A stretch of 64,000 bases of DNA from Chryseobacterium cucumeris. Lineage in GTDB: Bacteria; Bacteroidota; Bacteroidia; Flavobacteriales; Weeksellaceae. Of the stretch, positions 26,326 through 35,558 are shown in pieces (positions within the stretch are counted from its first letter, which is position 1; each line of letters opens with the position of its first letter). The position numbers and the translations under genes were made by a program. The notes under the pieces are model-generated. The model ran no database searches. It had not been told where the DNA came from and saw only the letters and a list, made by a program, of their open reading frames with translations. The stretch spans positions 1 through 64,000 of the forward strand of contig NZ_LUVZ01000046.1 in the NCBI RefSeq assembly GCF_001593385.1. Direction: 5' to 3'.

Positions 26326-26979
26326 ATGATATTAGATGTATTGTTTCCCAACCGCTGCATCCACTGCAACACAATCATTGATCCAGAACTATTGGTTTGT
26401 GGCCTTTGTTTCAGCCAGATTCATTTTACCCATTACAATTATTTTGAAAATAATCCAGTCAAGGAAAAATGCAGTTTATTTTTTCCGGTTGAAAATGCGT
26501 TTTCTTTAATTCAGTTTGAAGAGGAAAGTTTAAGCCGGCAGATTATCCATGAACTGAAATACAGAAGCAGGGAAAGAATAGGAAAGATTCTTGCAGAGTG
26601 GATGATAGATCGTTTGGATTTTAGAGATGACCATCCTGATCTTTTAGTAACTGTACCACTCCATCCAAAGAAATTAAGAGAACGGGGATATAATCAGCTT
26701 CATTTATTCACAGAAACATTATCAGAATTTTATGATATTCCGTTTGATCATGAATTAGTCAAAAGAAATCATTATTCCAAAGCTCAGGCTTTAAAAGACA
26801 AAAAACACAGGCTGAAGACCACTAATACATTTTCAGTTACCCAACCTGTTTCTGGAAAGCATATCCTCCTAATTGATGATGTTTTTACCACAGGAAATAC
26901 TGTTTCATCAGTTGCGTGGGAGATTTTAAATGCTGGTGACAATAAAGTAAGTGTATTGGTGATGGCTGTGGATATTTGA
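26326..26979 (+). CDS. comF: ComF-family phosphoribosyltransferase-like protein
   Basis: A 217-residue ComF protein. An N-terminal zinc finger (CIHC at 11-14 and CGLC about 12 residues later) precedes a phosphoribosyltransferase fold with the PRPP loop ILLIDDVFTTGNT near the C-terminus and PLHPKKLRERGYNQ, the family's basic motif. It is implicated in natural transformation; the enzyme activity is uncertain in this family. Monocistronic, with the alpha/beta hydrolase gene following 149 nt later on the same strand. Confidence 0.88.
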   Translation: MILDVLFPNRCIHCNTIIDPELLVCGLCFSQIHFTHYNYFENNPVKEKCSLFFPVENAFSLIQFEEESLSRQIIHELKYRSRERIGKILAEWMIDRLDFRDDHPDLLVTVPLHPKKLRERGYNQLHLFTETLSEFYDIPFDHELVKRNHYSKAQALKDKKHRLKTTNTFSVTQPVSGKHILLIDDVFTTGNTVSSVAWEILNAGDNKVSVLVMAVDI

Positions 26980-27128
26980 GGCGGAAGACGAGGTGTGGAG
27001 ATCATCTTCAAAAATATTATCAGGTAAAAACCCACTCAAACTCTCCCATTCTCAAGCACTCTTACTCTATATACCACCCATTTTCACCATTCAATTCTTT
27101 TTCCTAATTTTCCGGAAACTATACAACT

Positions 27129-27815
27129 ATGCCAAATCTGCTTTTACTGCACGGAGCCTTAGGTCACAGCGACATTTTTAAACCTTATCTAAATACACTG
27201 TCCCAATATTTCACGGTACACACCCCTTTATTTTCAGGACACGGAGATCAGGAACTCCCTGCTGGTGGCATCAATATTGAAAAATATACTCAGGAATTAT
27301 CTGAATATTGTAAGGTGAACAATTTGACTGAAGTATTAATTTTCGGACATAGTATGGGTGGTTATGTAGCGCTTTGTTATGCCATGGAAAACCCTGAAAA
27401 TGTAAATTCTATTATAACATTGGGAACAAAGTTCGATTGGACTGAGGAACAGGCTTTAAAAGAAAGTAAAATGCTTAATCCTGATATTATTCTTGAAAAA
27501 ATTCCGCAGTATGCTCAGCTTTTAGAATCACAACACGGAACAAAATGGAAACAACTTCTTCCGGCTATTGCTGATCTAATGGTTGATTTAGGTAAAAATC
27601 CTCCTTTGGAAAATAATTTTGCCACGATTACTACTCCAACTCAAATTATGGTAGGAGATAAAGATAATATGGTCACTATTGAAGAGAGTATGAGAGTGTA
27701 CAGAAGCCTTCCAAACGCAAAACTGGCCGTACTTCCGGACACAAAGCATCCTATGGATAAAGTACGACCTGATTTATTATTGAATTTAATAAAAGATTTC
27801 TGGAATCTTTCTTAA
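27129..27815 (+). CDS. Alpha/beta hydrolase
   Basis: A 228-residue single-domain alpha/beta hydrolase. The oxyanion segment LLLHGALGHSD, nucleophile elbow GHSMGGY (Ser about 79), a later acid in VGDKDNMV and the terminal His in TKHPMDK complete the triad. No signal peptide. The substrate is unknown. It converges with upp, with only one base between the stop codons and no terminator visible. Confidence 0.85.
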   Translation: MPNLLLLHGALGHSDIFKPYLNTLSQYFTVHTPLFSGHGDQELPAGGINIEKYTQELSEYCKVNNLTEVLIFGHSMGGYVALCYAMENPENVNSIITLGTKFDWTEEQALKESKMLNPDIILEKIPQYAQLLESQHGTKWKQLLPAIADLMVDLGKNPPLENNFATITTPTQIMVGDKDNMVTIEESMRVYRSLPNAKLAVLPDTKHPMDKVRPDLLLNLIKDFWNLS

Positions 27816-27816
27816 A

Positions 27817-28467
27817 TTATCTCTGAAGTTTTTCTCCGTAGCTCAAGTCTCCGGCATCTCCTAATCCTGGAGTGATATATCCTTTTGAAGTCAAATGTTC
27901 ATCAATGGCTCCTACCCAGATGTGCGCTTCAGGATAAGCATTCTGAACTGTTTCAACTCCTTGTTTTGAAGCAATGGCTGCTACGATGTGAAGCTGGGTT
28001 GGATTTCCGTTGGTAAGCAAATCCTTGATCGCTTCAATTAAAGAAGCTCCTGTTGCCAACATAGGATCTGCTACGATCAAAGGTCTGCCTTCGATACTAG
28101 GACAGGTAAGATAATCCTGTTTGATTGAGAAATAATCGTTAGCATCGTGTTTTCTGTATGCTGCTACAAAACCACAGTCTGCTCTGTCTAAATAGTTAAG
28201 AATTCCTTCGAATAATGGAACTCCTGCTCTTAAAATGGTTGTAATAACCGGCTGTACGGCAATTTCTCTGCTTTTTATTGTATCTAAAGGAGTTTGAATT
28301 TCAACTTCTCTATACTCCAGTCCTTTACTGATTTCAAAAGCGGCAATCTCCCCGATTCTTTCCATATTCCTTCTGAATCTCATTCGGTCGTGCTGGATCG
28401 TAACGTTTCTAAGTTCGTTAATCCATTCGTTGACCAGAGAAAAGTGTTGCGATAAAATAGTAAGCAT
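27817..28467 (-). CDS. upp: Uracil phosphoribosyltransferase
   Basis: A 216-residue enzyme making UMP from uracil and PRPP. The PRPP site reads LIVADPMLATGASLIEAI and the uracil-binding C-terminus YITPGLGDAGDLSYG is intact. TILRAGVPLFEG is also characteristic. Pyrimidine salvage, cytoplasmic. Monocistronic. Confidence 0.95.
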   Translation of the reverse strand: MLTILSQHFSLVNEWINELRNVTIQHDRMRFRRNMERIGEIAAFEISKGLEYREVEIQTPLDTIKSREIAVQPVITTILRAGVPLFEGILNYLDRADCGFVAAYRKHDANDYFSIKQDYLTCPSIEGRPLIVADPMLATGASLIEAIKDLLTNGNPTQLHIVAAIASKQGVETVQNAYPEAHIWVGAIDEHLTSKGYITPGLGDAGDLSYGEKLQR

Positions 28468-28570
28468 GAAAATTTTTATTTTTAATTTCAGATATTAATT
28501 GCTGCAAAATTACAACTAAAAAACGAATTGAAAGATTGCACTTAAGGAGAAGTCCGTTCTGATGGTATAA

Positions 28571-28603
28571 AAAACTCCGGCAAGCTTCGCTTGCCGGAGT
28601 TTT
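28571..28603 (-). terminator. Terminator of der
   Basis: AACTCCGGCAAGC and GCTTGCCGGAGTT form a perfect 13-bp stem with a 3-nt loop, flanked by T on one strand and A on the other. Confidence 0.95.
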
Positions 28604-28621
28604 CGTGAACATAAGTTCTTA

Positions 28622-29932
28622 TTATTTTTGTCTGAAATAAACTTCAATCGGAACTCCGGTAAACCCGAATTGTTTTCTCAACTGGTTTTCAGTAAATCTC
28701 TTATACGGTTCTTTCACATATTGTGGAAGGTTACAGAAGAATACAAACTGTGGTGAAGGTGTAGGAAGCTGTACACAATATTTGATTTTAATGTATTTTC
28801 CTTTCAACGCTGGTGGTGGTGTCTGTTCGAAGATCGGAAGCATTACTTCATTCAGTTTTGAAGTCTTAATTTTCTTCTTACGGTCTTCATAAACCTCCAT
28901 GGCTACTTCTACAGCTTTTAAGATTCTCTGCTTCGTCAAAGCTGAAACGAATAGGATTGGAATATCCTGGAACTGACCAATTTTATCTTTGATTGATTTT
29001 TCGAAATCACGCATCGTATTGGTCTGCTTGTCTTCGATCAAATCCCACTTATTCACAAGGATTACAATTCCTTTTCTGTTTTTCTGAGCTAAACCGAAGA
29101 TATTCATATCCTGAGATTCCCAACCCTGTGTAGCATCCACCATGATGATCACAACGTCAGAATATTCAATAGAACGGATCGATCTCATTACAGAGTAGAA
29201 TTCAAGATCTTCATTTACCTTAGACTTTCTTCGCATCCCCGCCGTATCTACCAATACAAACTCGTGTCCGAATTTGTTATATAAAGTCTGGATACTGTCT
29301 CTTGTAGTTCCTGCAATATCGGTTACAATATTTCTTTCAACATCCAATAAAGCATTGGTCATTGTAGATTTTCCTACGTTTGGACGACCTGCAATCGTGA
29401 TTTTAGGTAATCCTTCAAATGGATCTTTATATTCTGTAGTAGGAAAATCTTTAACGATATCATCTAATAAATCTCCTGTTCCAGAACCTGTAGCAGAAGA
29501 AAGTGTATAATATTTATCAATTCCTAGCTGATAGAATTCTGTTGCAGGAAGTTCTTCCTTTGCAGAATCTACTTTATTGATAACGATATAAATTGGTTTG
29601 TTGGATCTTCTAAGAAGTCTGTAGATTTCGTGATCTGTATCGGTAAGCCCTTCTTCTACGTTCATCATAAAGATAATAGAAGTGGCTTCATCCACCGCTA
29701 ATTGTACCTGTTTACGGATTTCCTCTTCGAAAATATCATCTGTACCTACATCATAACCTCCGGTATCAATTACGGTAAAGTCTACTCCGTTCCAGTCTGA
29801 TTTTCCATAGTGACGGTCTCTGGTAACACCAGCTGTAGAATCTACAATAGCTTCTCTTCTTTCTAATAAACGGTTAAAAAGCGTGGATTTTCCTACGTTG
29901 GGACGTCCAACGATTGCAACAATATTTGACAT
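28622..29932 (-). CDS. der: Ribosome-assembly GTPase Der (EngA)
   Basis: A 436-residue protein with two tandem GTPase domains and a KH-like C-terminal domain. G1 GRPNVGKST occurs twice (about residues 8 and 182); G3 DTGG and DTAG; G4 NKVD and NKWD. It acts in 50S subunit assembly. The C-terminal KH-like domain has KIKYCVQLPTPSPQFVFF. The gene stands alone with a strong terminator and is the last core gene before tRNA-Gln and the mobile element. Confidence 0.97.
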   Translation of the reverse strand: MSNIVAIVGRPNVGKSTLFNRLLERREAIVDSTAGVTRDRHYGKSDWNGVDFTVIDTGGYDVGTDDIFEEEIRKQVQLAVDEATSIIFMMNVEEGLTDTDHEIYRLLRRSNKPIYIVINKVDSAKEELPATEFYQLGIDKYYTLSSATGSGTGDLLDDIVKDFPTTEYKDPFEGLPKITIAGRPNVGKSTMTNALLDVERNIVTDIAGTTRDSIQTLYNKFGHEFVLVDTAGMRRKSKVNEDLEFYSVMRSIRSIEYSDVVIIMVDATQGWESQDMNIFGLAQKNRKGIVILVNKWDLIEDKQTNTMRDFEKSIKDKIGQFQDIPILFVSALTKQRILKAVEVAMEVYEDRKKKIKTSKLNEVMLPIFEQTPPPALKGKYIKIKYCVQLPTPSPQFVFFCNLPQYVKEPYKRFTENQLRKQFGFTGVPIEVYFRQK

Positions 29933-30296
29933 AAAAAATGTTTAATAATCCTTTTGCTTTGCTCAAGGATATGTTATTAATGGGTTACTCCAACTTTTGG
30001 AGCCCAATTTTTTGCAAAGATAGGGTTTTATTATTTAACAGATGGAAGCTGGGAAAAAGAGGTGAGATGTATTATCTATCTGATAAATTAACGTTAACCG
30101 TACTCTTCCAATTGAACAGATAATATCCACAAATCTCATATTTACTAGGAGAAGCAGATTTTTTTTTAAATTTTTATTAAAAAATAATTATTTGGATATC
30201 AATAAGTAAAGCGTTTTGCATCCTTATTATGTTAATTAATCTTTAATTTAGATTTTCATATTTAAAATAATTTCTATAATTTCGCGGCATAGAAAC
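29933..30296. other. Gap between der and tRNA-Gln
   Basis: AT-rich upstream region of der and of the tRNA. TAATTTCG near 30274-30281 resembles a -7 box for the tRNA. No gene is supported. Confidence 0.4.
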
Positions 30297-31901
30297 AGAC
30301 CCATGGTGTAGCGGTAACACTACTGATTTTGGTTCAGTCATCTGGGGTTCGAATCCCTGTGGGTCTACATAGCAGGAGAAATGATTATTATTATCATTTC
30401 TCCTGTTTTTATTTTGTGATAATCCATTGTTAATCTGAAAGATATAGTAAACTATAGCATTAATTCTTGTGGTTCGATAATGATTTTCGTCAAATTCAAG
30501 TTTTTCAGGAAAAATCGAACCGATAATTTGGCGCTTAACTGCAATATCCCCTTCTGTATAGATTTTCCAGATATTAGTAAGCGTTTCTAATGCCTTTTCC
30601 AGTAGCTTTGGTACATTCATTTTGTTCTCTTCCGGCTTGTTACTTAATTGTCTTTCCAGCTTTTCAATCTGCTCTTTATATTCTTTTTTTATTTCAAGAT
30701 ATTCTTCATCGGTAATTACTTCGGAAAGCAGTTTATTTCTCGCCAGAGAAATCCTTGAATTCAACCTATCGATCTCATCGGATACCTTCTTTCTCTCATT
30801 CTGTGGAGTTTTTATAAACTTCTGATAGTTATCCAGAAATACTTTTTCTATAAGCTTTTTTGCAGGCTCAGTCATTTCCAATTGCTTTAATCCTTCTTCA
30901 AAAACTGAATTGACCAATTCTGCTCTGTGGCGGAATCCACAGACTGCATTGCAATGATAATAGTAGTATCTGTTATTTCTACCTTTTGAAGCGCTTGCTG
31001 TAATATTTTTTCCACATTTAGGACATACCAAAAAACCCCGTAATGGAAAATGCTCATCTGAAAGAATTTTAGTATTAGGCCGCTGGAGTCTCCTTTTACC
31101 ATCCAGTACTTCTTGCACTCTGTTGAATAACTCCTCACTGATTAAAGCTTCATGCTGACCATCTACAAAATATGCTTCTTCATCTTTGTGTTTTTCTAAA
31201 AATACTTTTCCATAGTATATGGGATTTCTTATTGCCACATGAAAAGATGTTCTGCTCACCTTTTTAATTGTTAATTCATTGACCCTTTTTCTGATTTGAT
31301 TTGAGGCCAATACCCCTTTTGCAATCTCATTAAAAGCCCAGTTCATGGCTGATGCTTCAGGTTCTTGCAGTACAATATACTTTTCACCATTTTCCCTGCT
31401 TTTGTTAGCATAACCAAATGGTGCTTTTCCCATAACCCTTCCTTCTTTTTTTGCCCTACGCATTCCATAAAACACGTTAAGCGCCCTTCTGTCATTTTCG
31501 ACTTCAGGCGCTGCCAAATAAATTGCGAGCATCATTTTATTTTCGGGAATAGAAAGGTCCAAAGGCTGGTCAACGGCCTGTGGTTCTATTCCCAATTTTG
31601 CAAGTGTACTTATCATTTGATATGCATCTCCTGCATTACGGCTGAAGCGGTCCCATTTAGTAAATAGGATAAGGTTTGTTTTACAACTTCTCTTTTTAAG
31701 TGTAGTTAAAAGTCTTATCCATCCGGGGCGGTTAAATGATTTTGCGGAATGGTCTTCGTAGATTATTTGTCCAATAGAGATATTGTTAGATAAACAATAT
31801 TTTTTTAAACGATCCTCCTGATCTCTTTGTGAGTATCCTTTGTCTGCCTGTTCATCAGTAGAAACACGGATATATAAATCTGCTACCTTCATAATTTTCA
31901 T
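30243..31901 (-). CDS. Large serine recombinase (integrase)
   Basis: A 552-codon frame. Residues about 6-150 are a resolvase-type catalytic domain: ADLYIRVSTDEQADKGYS with the active Ser, then TKWDRFSRNAGDA. Next comes the recombinase domain (GKAPFGYANKS, NQIRKRVNEL), a zinc-ribbon (CPKCGK...CNAVCGF, about 288-315) and a coiled coil (about 350-425). Such enzymes integrate and excise elements. The last 45 or so codons are the antisense of the tRNA-Gln terminator and tRNA itself (GFEPQMTEPKSVVLPLHHG), so the native C-terminus probably differs in the unintegrated form. A 53-codon ORF precedes it, 36 nt upstream. Confidence 0.88.
   Translation of the reverse strand: MKIMKVADLYIRVSTDEQADKGYSQRDQEDRLKKYCLSNNISIGQIIYEDHSAKSFNRPGWIRLLTTLKKRSCKTNLILFTKWDRFSRNAGDAYQMISTLAKLGIEPQAVDQPLDLSIPENKMMLAIYLAAPEVENDRRALNVFYGMRRAKKEGRVMGKAPFGYANKSRENGEKYIVLQEPEASAMNWAFNEIAKGVLASNQIRKRVNELTIKKVSRTSFHVAIRNPIYYGKVFLEKHKDEEAYFVDGQHEALISEELFNRVQEVLDGKRRLQRPNTKILSDEHFPLRGFLVCPKCGKNITASASKGRNNRYYYYHCNAVCGFRHRAELVNSVFEEGLKQLEMTEPAKKLIEKVFLDNYQKFIKTPQNERKKVSDEIDRLNSRISLARNKLLSEVITDEEYLEIKKEYKEQIEKLERQLSNKPEENKMNVPKLLEKALETLTNIWKIYTEGDIAVKRQIIGSIFPEKLEFDENHYRTTRINAIVYYIFQINNGLSQNKNRRNDNNNHFSCYVDPQGFEPQMTEPKSVVLPLHHGSVSMPRNYRNYFKYENLN
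30297..30367 (+). tRNA. tRNA-Gln (TTG)
   Basis: A full cloverleaf can be drawn: acceptor AGACCCA/TGGGTCT, anticodon stem ACTGA/TCAGT with loop TTTTGGT giving anticodon TTG, and T arm with TTCGAAT. The CCA is not encoded. The reading frame of the serine recombinase gene runs through it on the opposite strand. Confidence 0.93.
30371..30411 (+). terminator. Terminator of tRNA-Gln
   Basis: CAGGAGAAATGAT and ATCATTTCTCCTG pair perfectly (13 bp) around 7 nt and are followed by TTTTTATTTT. It lies inside the 3' part of the recombinase frame. Confidence 0.9.
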
Positions 31902-31937
31902 ATTTAGTAAATACTAGAGGATAGCTTTAGAAATACA

Positions 31938-32099
31938 TTATTCAGAACTGAAGTATTGTCTAATAACAGCCAAGGTAAGAGTGTACAGAAATTCAGTGAT
32001 CAGTTCTGCTTCTTCCTCAGTTATTTCCATGCCTTCGTTTTGAAAAAATTCTACCACCTCCTCAATGGGTATTTTTTTTATTTTATTGTCCTCCAGCAC
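31938..32099 (-). CDS. Small ORF upstream of the recombinase, 53 residues
   Basis: A GTG-started ORF encoding VLEDNKIKKIPIEEVVEFF and ending with TLTLAVIRQYFSSE. It is acidic and helical. I recall similar short proteins (I/T-P-E-E-V...E-G-x-E-I-T-x-E-E-A-x-x-I) directly upstream of recombinases in Bacteroidota elements. Co-oriented and 36 nt from the recombinase, so probably an operon. Function unknown; a recombination-directionality or regulatory role is possible. Confidence 0.55.
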   Translation of the reverse strand: MLEDNKIKKIPIEEVVEFFQNEGMEITEEEAELITEFLYTLTLAVIRQYFSSE

Positions 32100-32121
32100 T
32101 CTGTATAAATTTCAAATAAAA

Positions 32122-32151
32122 TTAGATAATGATATATAATGATGTACCAAA
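32122..32151. repeat. Inverted 30-bp repeat, copy A
   Basis: This stretch is the exact reverse complement of 37443-37472. It lies just upstream of the GTG-started small ORF and recombinase operon, in the position of a promoter or recombinase site. It contains TACATCATTAT and ATATCATTATC half-repeats. Confidence 0.85.
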
Positions 32152-32257
32152 CGATAATTTTTAATTTTCAAAACTACAACAAAATAACAGATTCATTATT
32201 AATTTCACATCTTTAAAGCAAGTGGGATATTCTTATTTTTTATCAATATTTCCATCA

Positions 32258-32290
32258 TAAAAATCCAGCAATTTTATGCTGGATTTTTTC
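32258..32290 (+). terminator. Orphan terminator hairpin
   Basis: AAATCCAGCA and TGCTGGATTT form a perfect 10-bp stem followed by TTTT. No supported gene ends here on either strand, which leaves room for a short RNA. Confidence 0.6.
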
Positions 32291-32514
32291 ATTCAAAAAC
32301 TTCAAGAATCTCGCTTTTAAGTGTTAAAATTTGAAATTAGATTGTAATTTATAATTAATCTAAATAATATTTTTAATGTTTAGTGGACTTAATTTATTAG
32401 AACGTAATTATAATAGATCATAAGAATAAAATTTTTTTTTGGTGTTTAATTTAACATAATACTTATATCGGCTCTTTCAGGTTGTTGCATTTAATCAATT
32501 CAAAAATCCTCATT

Positions 32515-32793
32515 ATGAATATTAAATACAACACCCAAAAGAAAATTACTTCCTTATCCCACCAAGGAATTGTAATTGAAGAATCTTTAAAAAATTTTGA
32601 ATTTAGCACCGCAAATGCTAATAACAATTCAAAAAAAATTTCACTAATTAACATTCTTTCAACAATTGAAAAGTTGTCATCACTCTTTCTATTAGTTAAA
32701 GGAAGTCATATCTATCAAGTATTATATAACAATGTTTCAATAGACAAGGTTCTTTATGTTGTTAATACAGTATTAAATCCTTTGAATAATTAA
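32515..32793 (+). CDS. Hypothetical protein, 92 residues
   Basis: Begins MNIKYNTQKKITSLSHQGI and is Asn/Ser/Leu-rich, with a helical middle (LINILSTIEKLSSLFLLVKG). An ATG 33 nt upstream would add 11 residues. No family recognised. It is followed by a long inverted repeat. Base composition is more AT-rich than the core genes. Confidence 0.45.
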   Translation: MNIKYNTQKKITSLSHQGIVIEESLKNFEFSTANANNNSKKISLINILSTIEKLSSLFLLVKGSHIYQVLYNNVSIDKVLYVVNTVLNPLNN

Positions 32794-32812
32794 ACAACTT
32801 TCGGATTCTAAC

Positions 32813-32872
32813 AAGCTGACAATCATGCAGTAAAACTTTCTAAAAATAAGTTTTACTGCATTGTTCAGCCTC
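32813..32872. repeat. Long imperfect inverted repeat
   Basis: ATGCAGTAAAACTT and AAGTTTTACTGCAT form a perfect 14-bp stem (32825-32861). The symmetry continues imperfectly outward through GCTGA-type arms. It may end the upstream small gene's transcript or be the left end of the IS1595-like unit; the usual T run is missing. Confidence 0.6.
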
Positions 32873-32903
32873 ACCAAATTTTTATAATTTTAATAAAACA
32901 AAG

Positions 32904-33860
32904 ATGTTAAGTTATTCAAAATCAGAATTTAACAATACAGAATTCCATTCTCTAATTAAAATGATAGAGGTCTTAGATACCGAACATAAATGCAGAGAAT
33001 ATCTTGAAGAATTACGTTGGAATGGAGAACCGGTTTGCCCTCATTGTGGAAGCGTCAGAGAAAACCATTACAAATTAAAACAAGCAGGAAAATTTAAAGG
33101 TCTTTATAAATGCAAGGATTGCAGAGAACGTTTTACTGTAAGGGTTGGGACTATGTTCGAAGATTCAAATATAAAGTTCAAAAAATGGTTTTTAGCTATC
33201 TATATTTTTGCATCCCACAAAAAAGGAATTAGTAGTCATCAATTGGCTAAGGATATTGATGTGACACAGAAAACCGCTTGGTTTATGCTTAGTAGAATAA
33301 GAAATGCCTTTAAAGCTGATAAACTAGGAAAATTTGATGGCATTACTCAAGTTGATGAAACTTTTGTAGGAGGAAAGAACCAAAAGAAGTCAAAGAAAAA
33401 TAGAACAGAAAATACTCAAGGTCGTAGTACTAAAACAAAAACCGTTGTATTTGGTCTTTTAAGTAATGGAATGGTAACCACAGAAATTGTTCCCAATACA
33501 AAAGGTAAAACTTTAATTAATGTCATCAAAAATATGGTTGAAGAGGGTTCAATAGTTGTTAGTGATGGTTGGGTTGGATATTCAAAACTTTATAAAAATT
33601 TCATTCATAAAAAGATTCCCCATAATGAGGGATTATATGTAAAAGATAACTTTCATACAAATAGTATTGAAGGATTCTGGAGTTTGTTAAAACGAGGTAT
33701 TTTAGGCATCTATCATTCTGTTAGCCCTAAACATCTGCAAAAGTACTGTGATGAGTTTGCTTTCAGATATAATACCAAAAATTACAAAGAAGGAGACAGG
33801 TTCAACCTTGCCTTGCTAACTGCTACTGAAAGGCTTACTTACGAAGAGCTGATAGCTTAA
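32904..33860 (+). mobile_element. IS1595-family (ISXO2-like) transposase
   Basis: A 318-residue transposase. N-terminal zinc ribbon CPHCGS...YKCKDC (about 46-80) with the family motif RFTVRVGTMFEDSNIKFKKW, then an HTH (SHQLAKDIDVTQKTAWFML), then a DDE-like core with QVDETFVGGK (D about 151), VVSDGWVGY (second D) and NSIEGFWSLLKRG (Asn/Glu of the D-D-N variant), and a C-terminal FAFRYNTK. The frame is intact. I could not identify convincing terminal repeats; the hairpin at 32813-32872 is one candidate left boundary. Confidence 0.88.
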
Positions 33861-33908
33861 AAAATTAATGTAGAATAGTTTTATTAAACAATTTAAAATT
33901 TAAAGCAA

Positions 33909-34433
33909 ATGTCTAATTTTTTATTGTTTAGTAGAAGAACAAGAGTATTTCTAAAGTATAGATTTCTCACATATAAATTTCGTTTGGTAGGATTTTTGGG
34001 TAAATTTATACCATATTTTAAACCAATGAAAAAACGATCAATAGAAGAAATTGTTGAATGTTTAACTAGTTATTTTAATGAGTATCTAACAGACTATTAT
34101 GGTGATCAAACAAAATTTGATATAAGAGGAAAATATATAGAGAAGAATTACAACACTTCTTTCTGTGAACTACATTATATAATTAAATTTCAATTGCCAG
34201 ATTTACAAGAGGTTGAATTTGAGGTTATTTTTAAGCATCATGATATTGACACTCTAATTCCCAACATTCGACAATTAACTTTTGAAAATAAAAATAATCA
34301 AAAATTTTTAGCAGATATAAGGCTTTCTTTTTATGAAAACTTTAATAAAAATCATTTCATATCTTATGTACTAGGAATTCTTAAAACTAGAGTGCTTACT
34401 GAATATGGCTCGATTAAAGTCGAAGAAAATTAA
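33909..34433 (+). CDS. Hypothetical protein downstream of the transposase, 174 residues
   Basis: Begins MSNFLLFSRRTRVFLKYRF, very basic at the N-terminus, then an acidic beta-rich region (ELHYIIKFQLPDLQEVEFEVIFKHH). An internal start MKKRSIEEI is possible at 34026. It lies 48 nt after the IS1595 transposase on the same strand and may be an accessory (passenger) gene of that unit. No family recognised. Confidence 0.5.
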   Translation: MSNFLLFSRRTRVFLKYRFLTYKFRLVGFLGKFIPYFKPMKKRSIEEIVECLTSYFNEYLTDYYGDQTKFDIRGKYIEKNYNTSFCELHYIIKFQLPDLQEVEFEVIFKHHDIDTLIPNIRQLTFENKNNQKFLADIRLSFYENFNKNHFISYVLGILKTRVLTEYGSIKVEEN

Positions 34434-34453
34434 AAATCCGGCAATGCCGGATT
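34434..34453. terminator. Bidirectional terminator
   Basis: AAATCCGGCA-TGCCGGATTT-type palindrome between two convergent genes, with A and T tracts on its flanks. Confidence 0.8.
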
Positions 34454-34457
34454 TCAG

Positions 34458-35558
34458 TTATAAACCTAGGACGCCTATAGAAGCACTCAGATAATTATCA
34501 AACTCATTAGAATTCTTCAAGTAGCTTTTATCTAAAGTTTCATAATCAACTCCCCATAACTTATCATTTAAAGCCACGAATTGTTTATTTAAAGAGATTG
34601 CTGATTTAGTTAATGTTGTCCATGCAGAAATATCAGCTTTTGACATTCGGTTTCTTTGTAACCTATATATTCTAATATAATTATCAAACTTTGGGTTATA
34701 TGACAATGCTTGTTTTCTTAATCCTTGCATTTGTTCAAACCATGTATCTATTTTCTTTAGGTATTCCTTATCCTTTTTCAAGGTATTGTATAAAATAGCA
34801 TCACATGGAACTTTATAATGTTTTGTGATAATGTACTTATGACCATTTTGCTCGTAAGTTTTATAACCCATCGAGGTTAATAACTTCTCAACGTTTCCAG
34901 TATTATTTATTACAAGGATATTTTGAAATGTATCATAAAGTACCAAATAGAATTTACCTGTATCAATATTCTGCATCAAAGTATTCGATTTACCTGATGG
35001 ATACCCTAAGTAACTACGTAAATCATCCGACAATTCATTCTTTAAAAATCGGTTTTCAACATCATCTGCTGAAATAAGCATAGTGCTTGATATTTCTTTA
35101 TAGTTACCTTTCAATTCCTCGAGGTTCATCAAAGGTTTTTCCATATCAATCATATATGCATTTCGTTTTGCTATCATATTTGATTTTACAAGTCCATCAG
35201 TGTACTTTTCTTCTTCTGAAAATGACTTTTCCTCTTCAAGCATTTTAGGGTATTCTGTAACAAAAGCAGGTGTATAAGAGTTTGATTTATTAGGAGATTT
35301 CATATAGTCGTTATATTCTTGTTCAAAATACTTCTTTGACTGAAGAAATATCTCATACTGAGAAGTAGGAACTTTACCTTTAACAAAAGGGTAATATTCT
35401 ACTTCTCTTGTTGTAATAGGGTAAACCATTCTTTGTTCAGCTTTTAGTTTACTGATAACCTCGGAATTGATACTAAAAGTTGTTTGGGCTGATAGGTTTG
35501 CAAACATCAATATAGAACATGATGTTATTGCTTTGAATGTAGATAATTCAAATTTCAT
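34458..35558 (-). CDS. Exported hypothetical protein, 366 residues
   Basis: A signal peptide (ITSCSILMFANLSAQ) followed by a mostly helical, charged protein (for example YPKMLEEEKSFSEEEKY and LKKDKEYLKKIDTWFEQM). Two Cys. No known family or catalytic motif seen. It is preceded by a 180-nt region full of inverted repeats, which may be its leader RNA. It lies in the element between the transposase and the SinR-like pair. Confidence 0.6.
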   Translation of the reverse strand: MKFELSTFKAITSCSILMFANLSAQTTFSINSEVISKLKAEQRMVYPITTREVEYYPFVKGKVPTSQYEIFLQSKKYFEQEYNDYMKSPNKSNSYTPAFVTEYPKMLEEEKSFSEEEKYTDGLVKSNMIAKRNAYMIDMEKPLMNLEELKGNYKEISSTMLISADDVENRFLKNELSDDLRSYLGYPSGKSNTLMQNIDTGKFYLVLYDTFQNILVINNTGNVEKLLTSMGYKTYEQNGHKYIITKHYKVPCDAILYNTLKKDKEYLKKIDTWFEQMQGLRKQALSYNPKFDNYIRIYRLQRNRMSKADISAWTTLTKSAISLNKQFVALNDKLWGVDYETLDKSYLKNSNEFDNYLSASIGVLGL

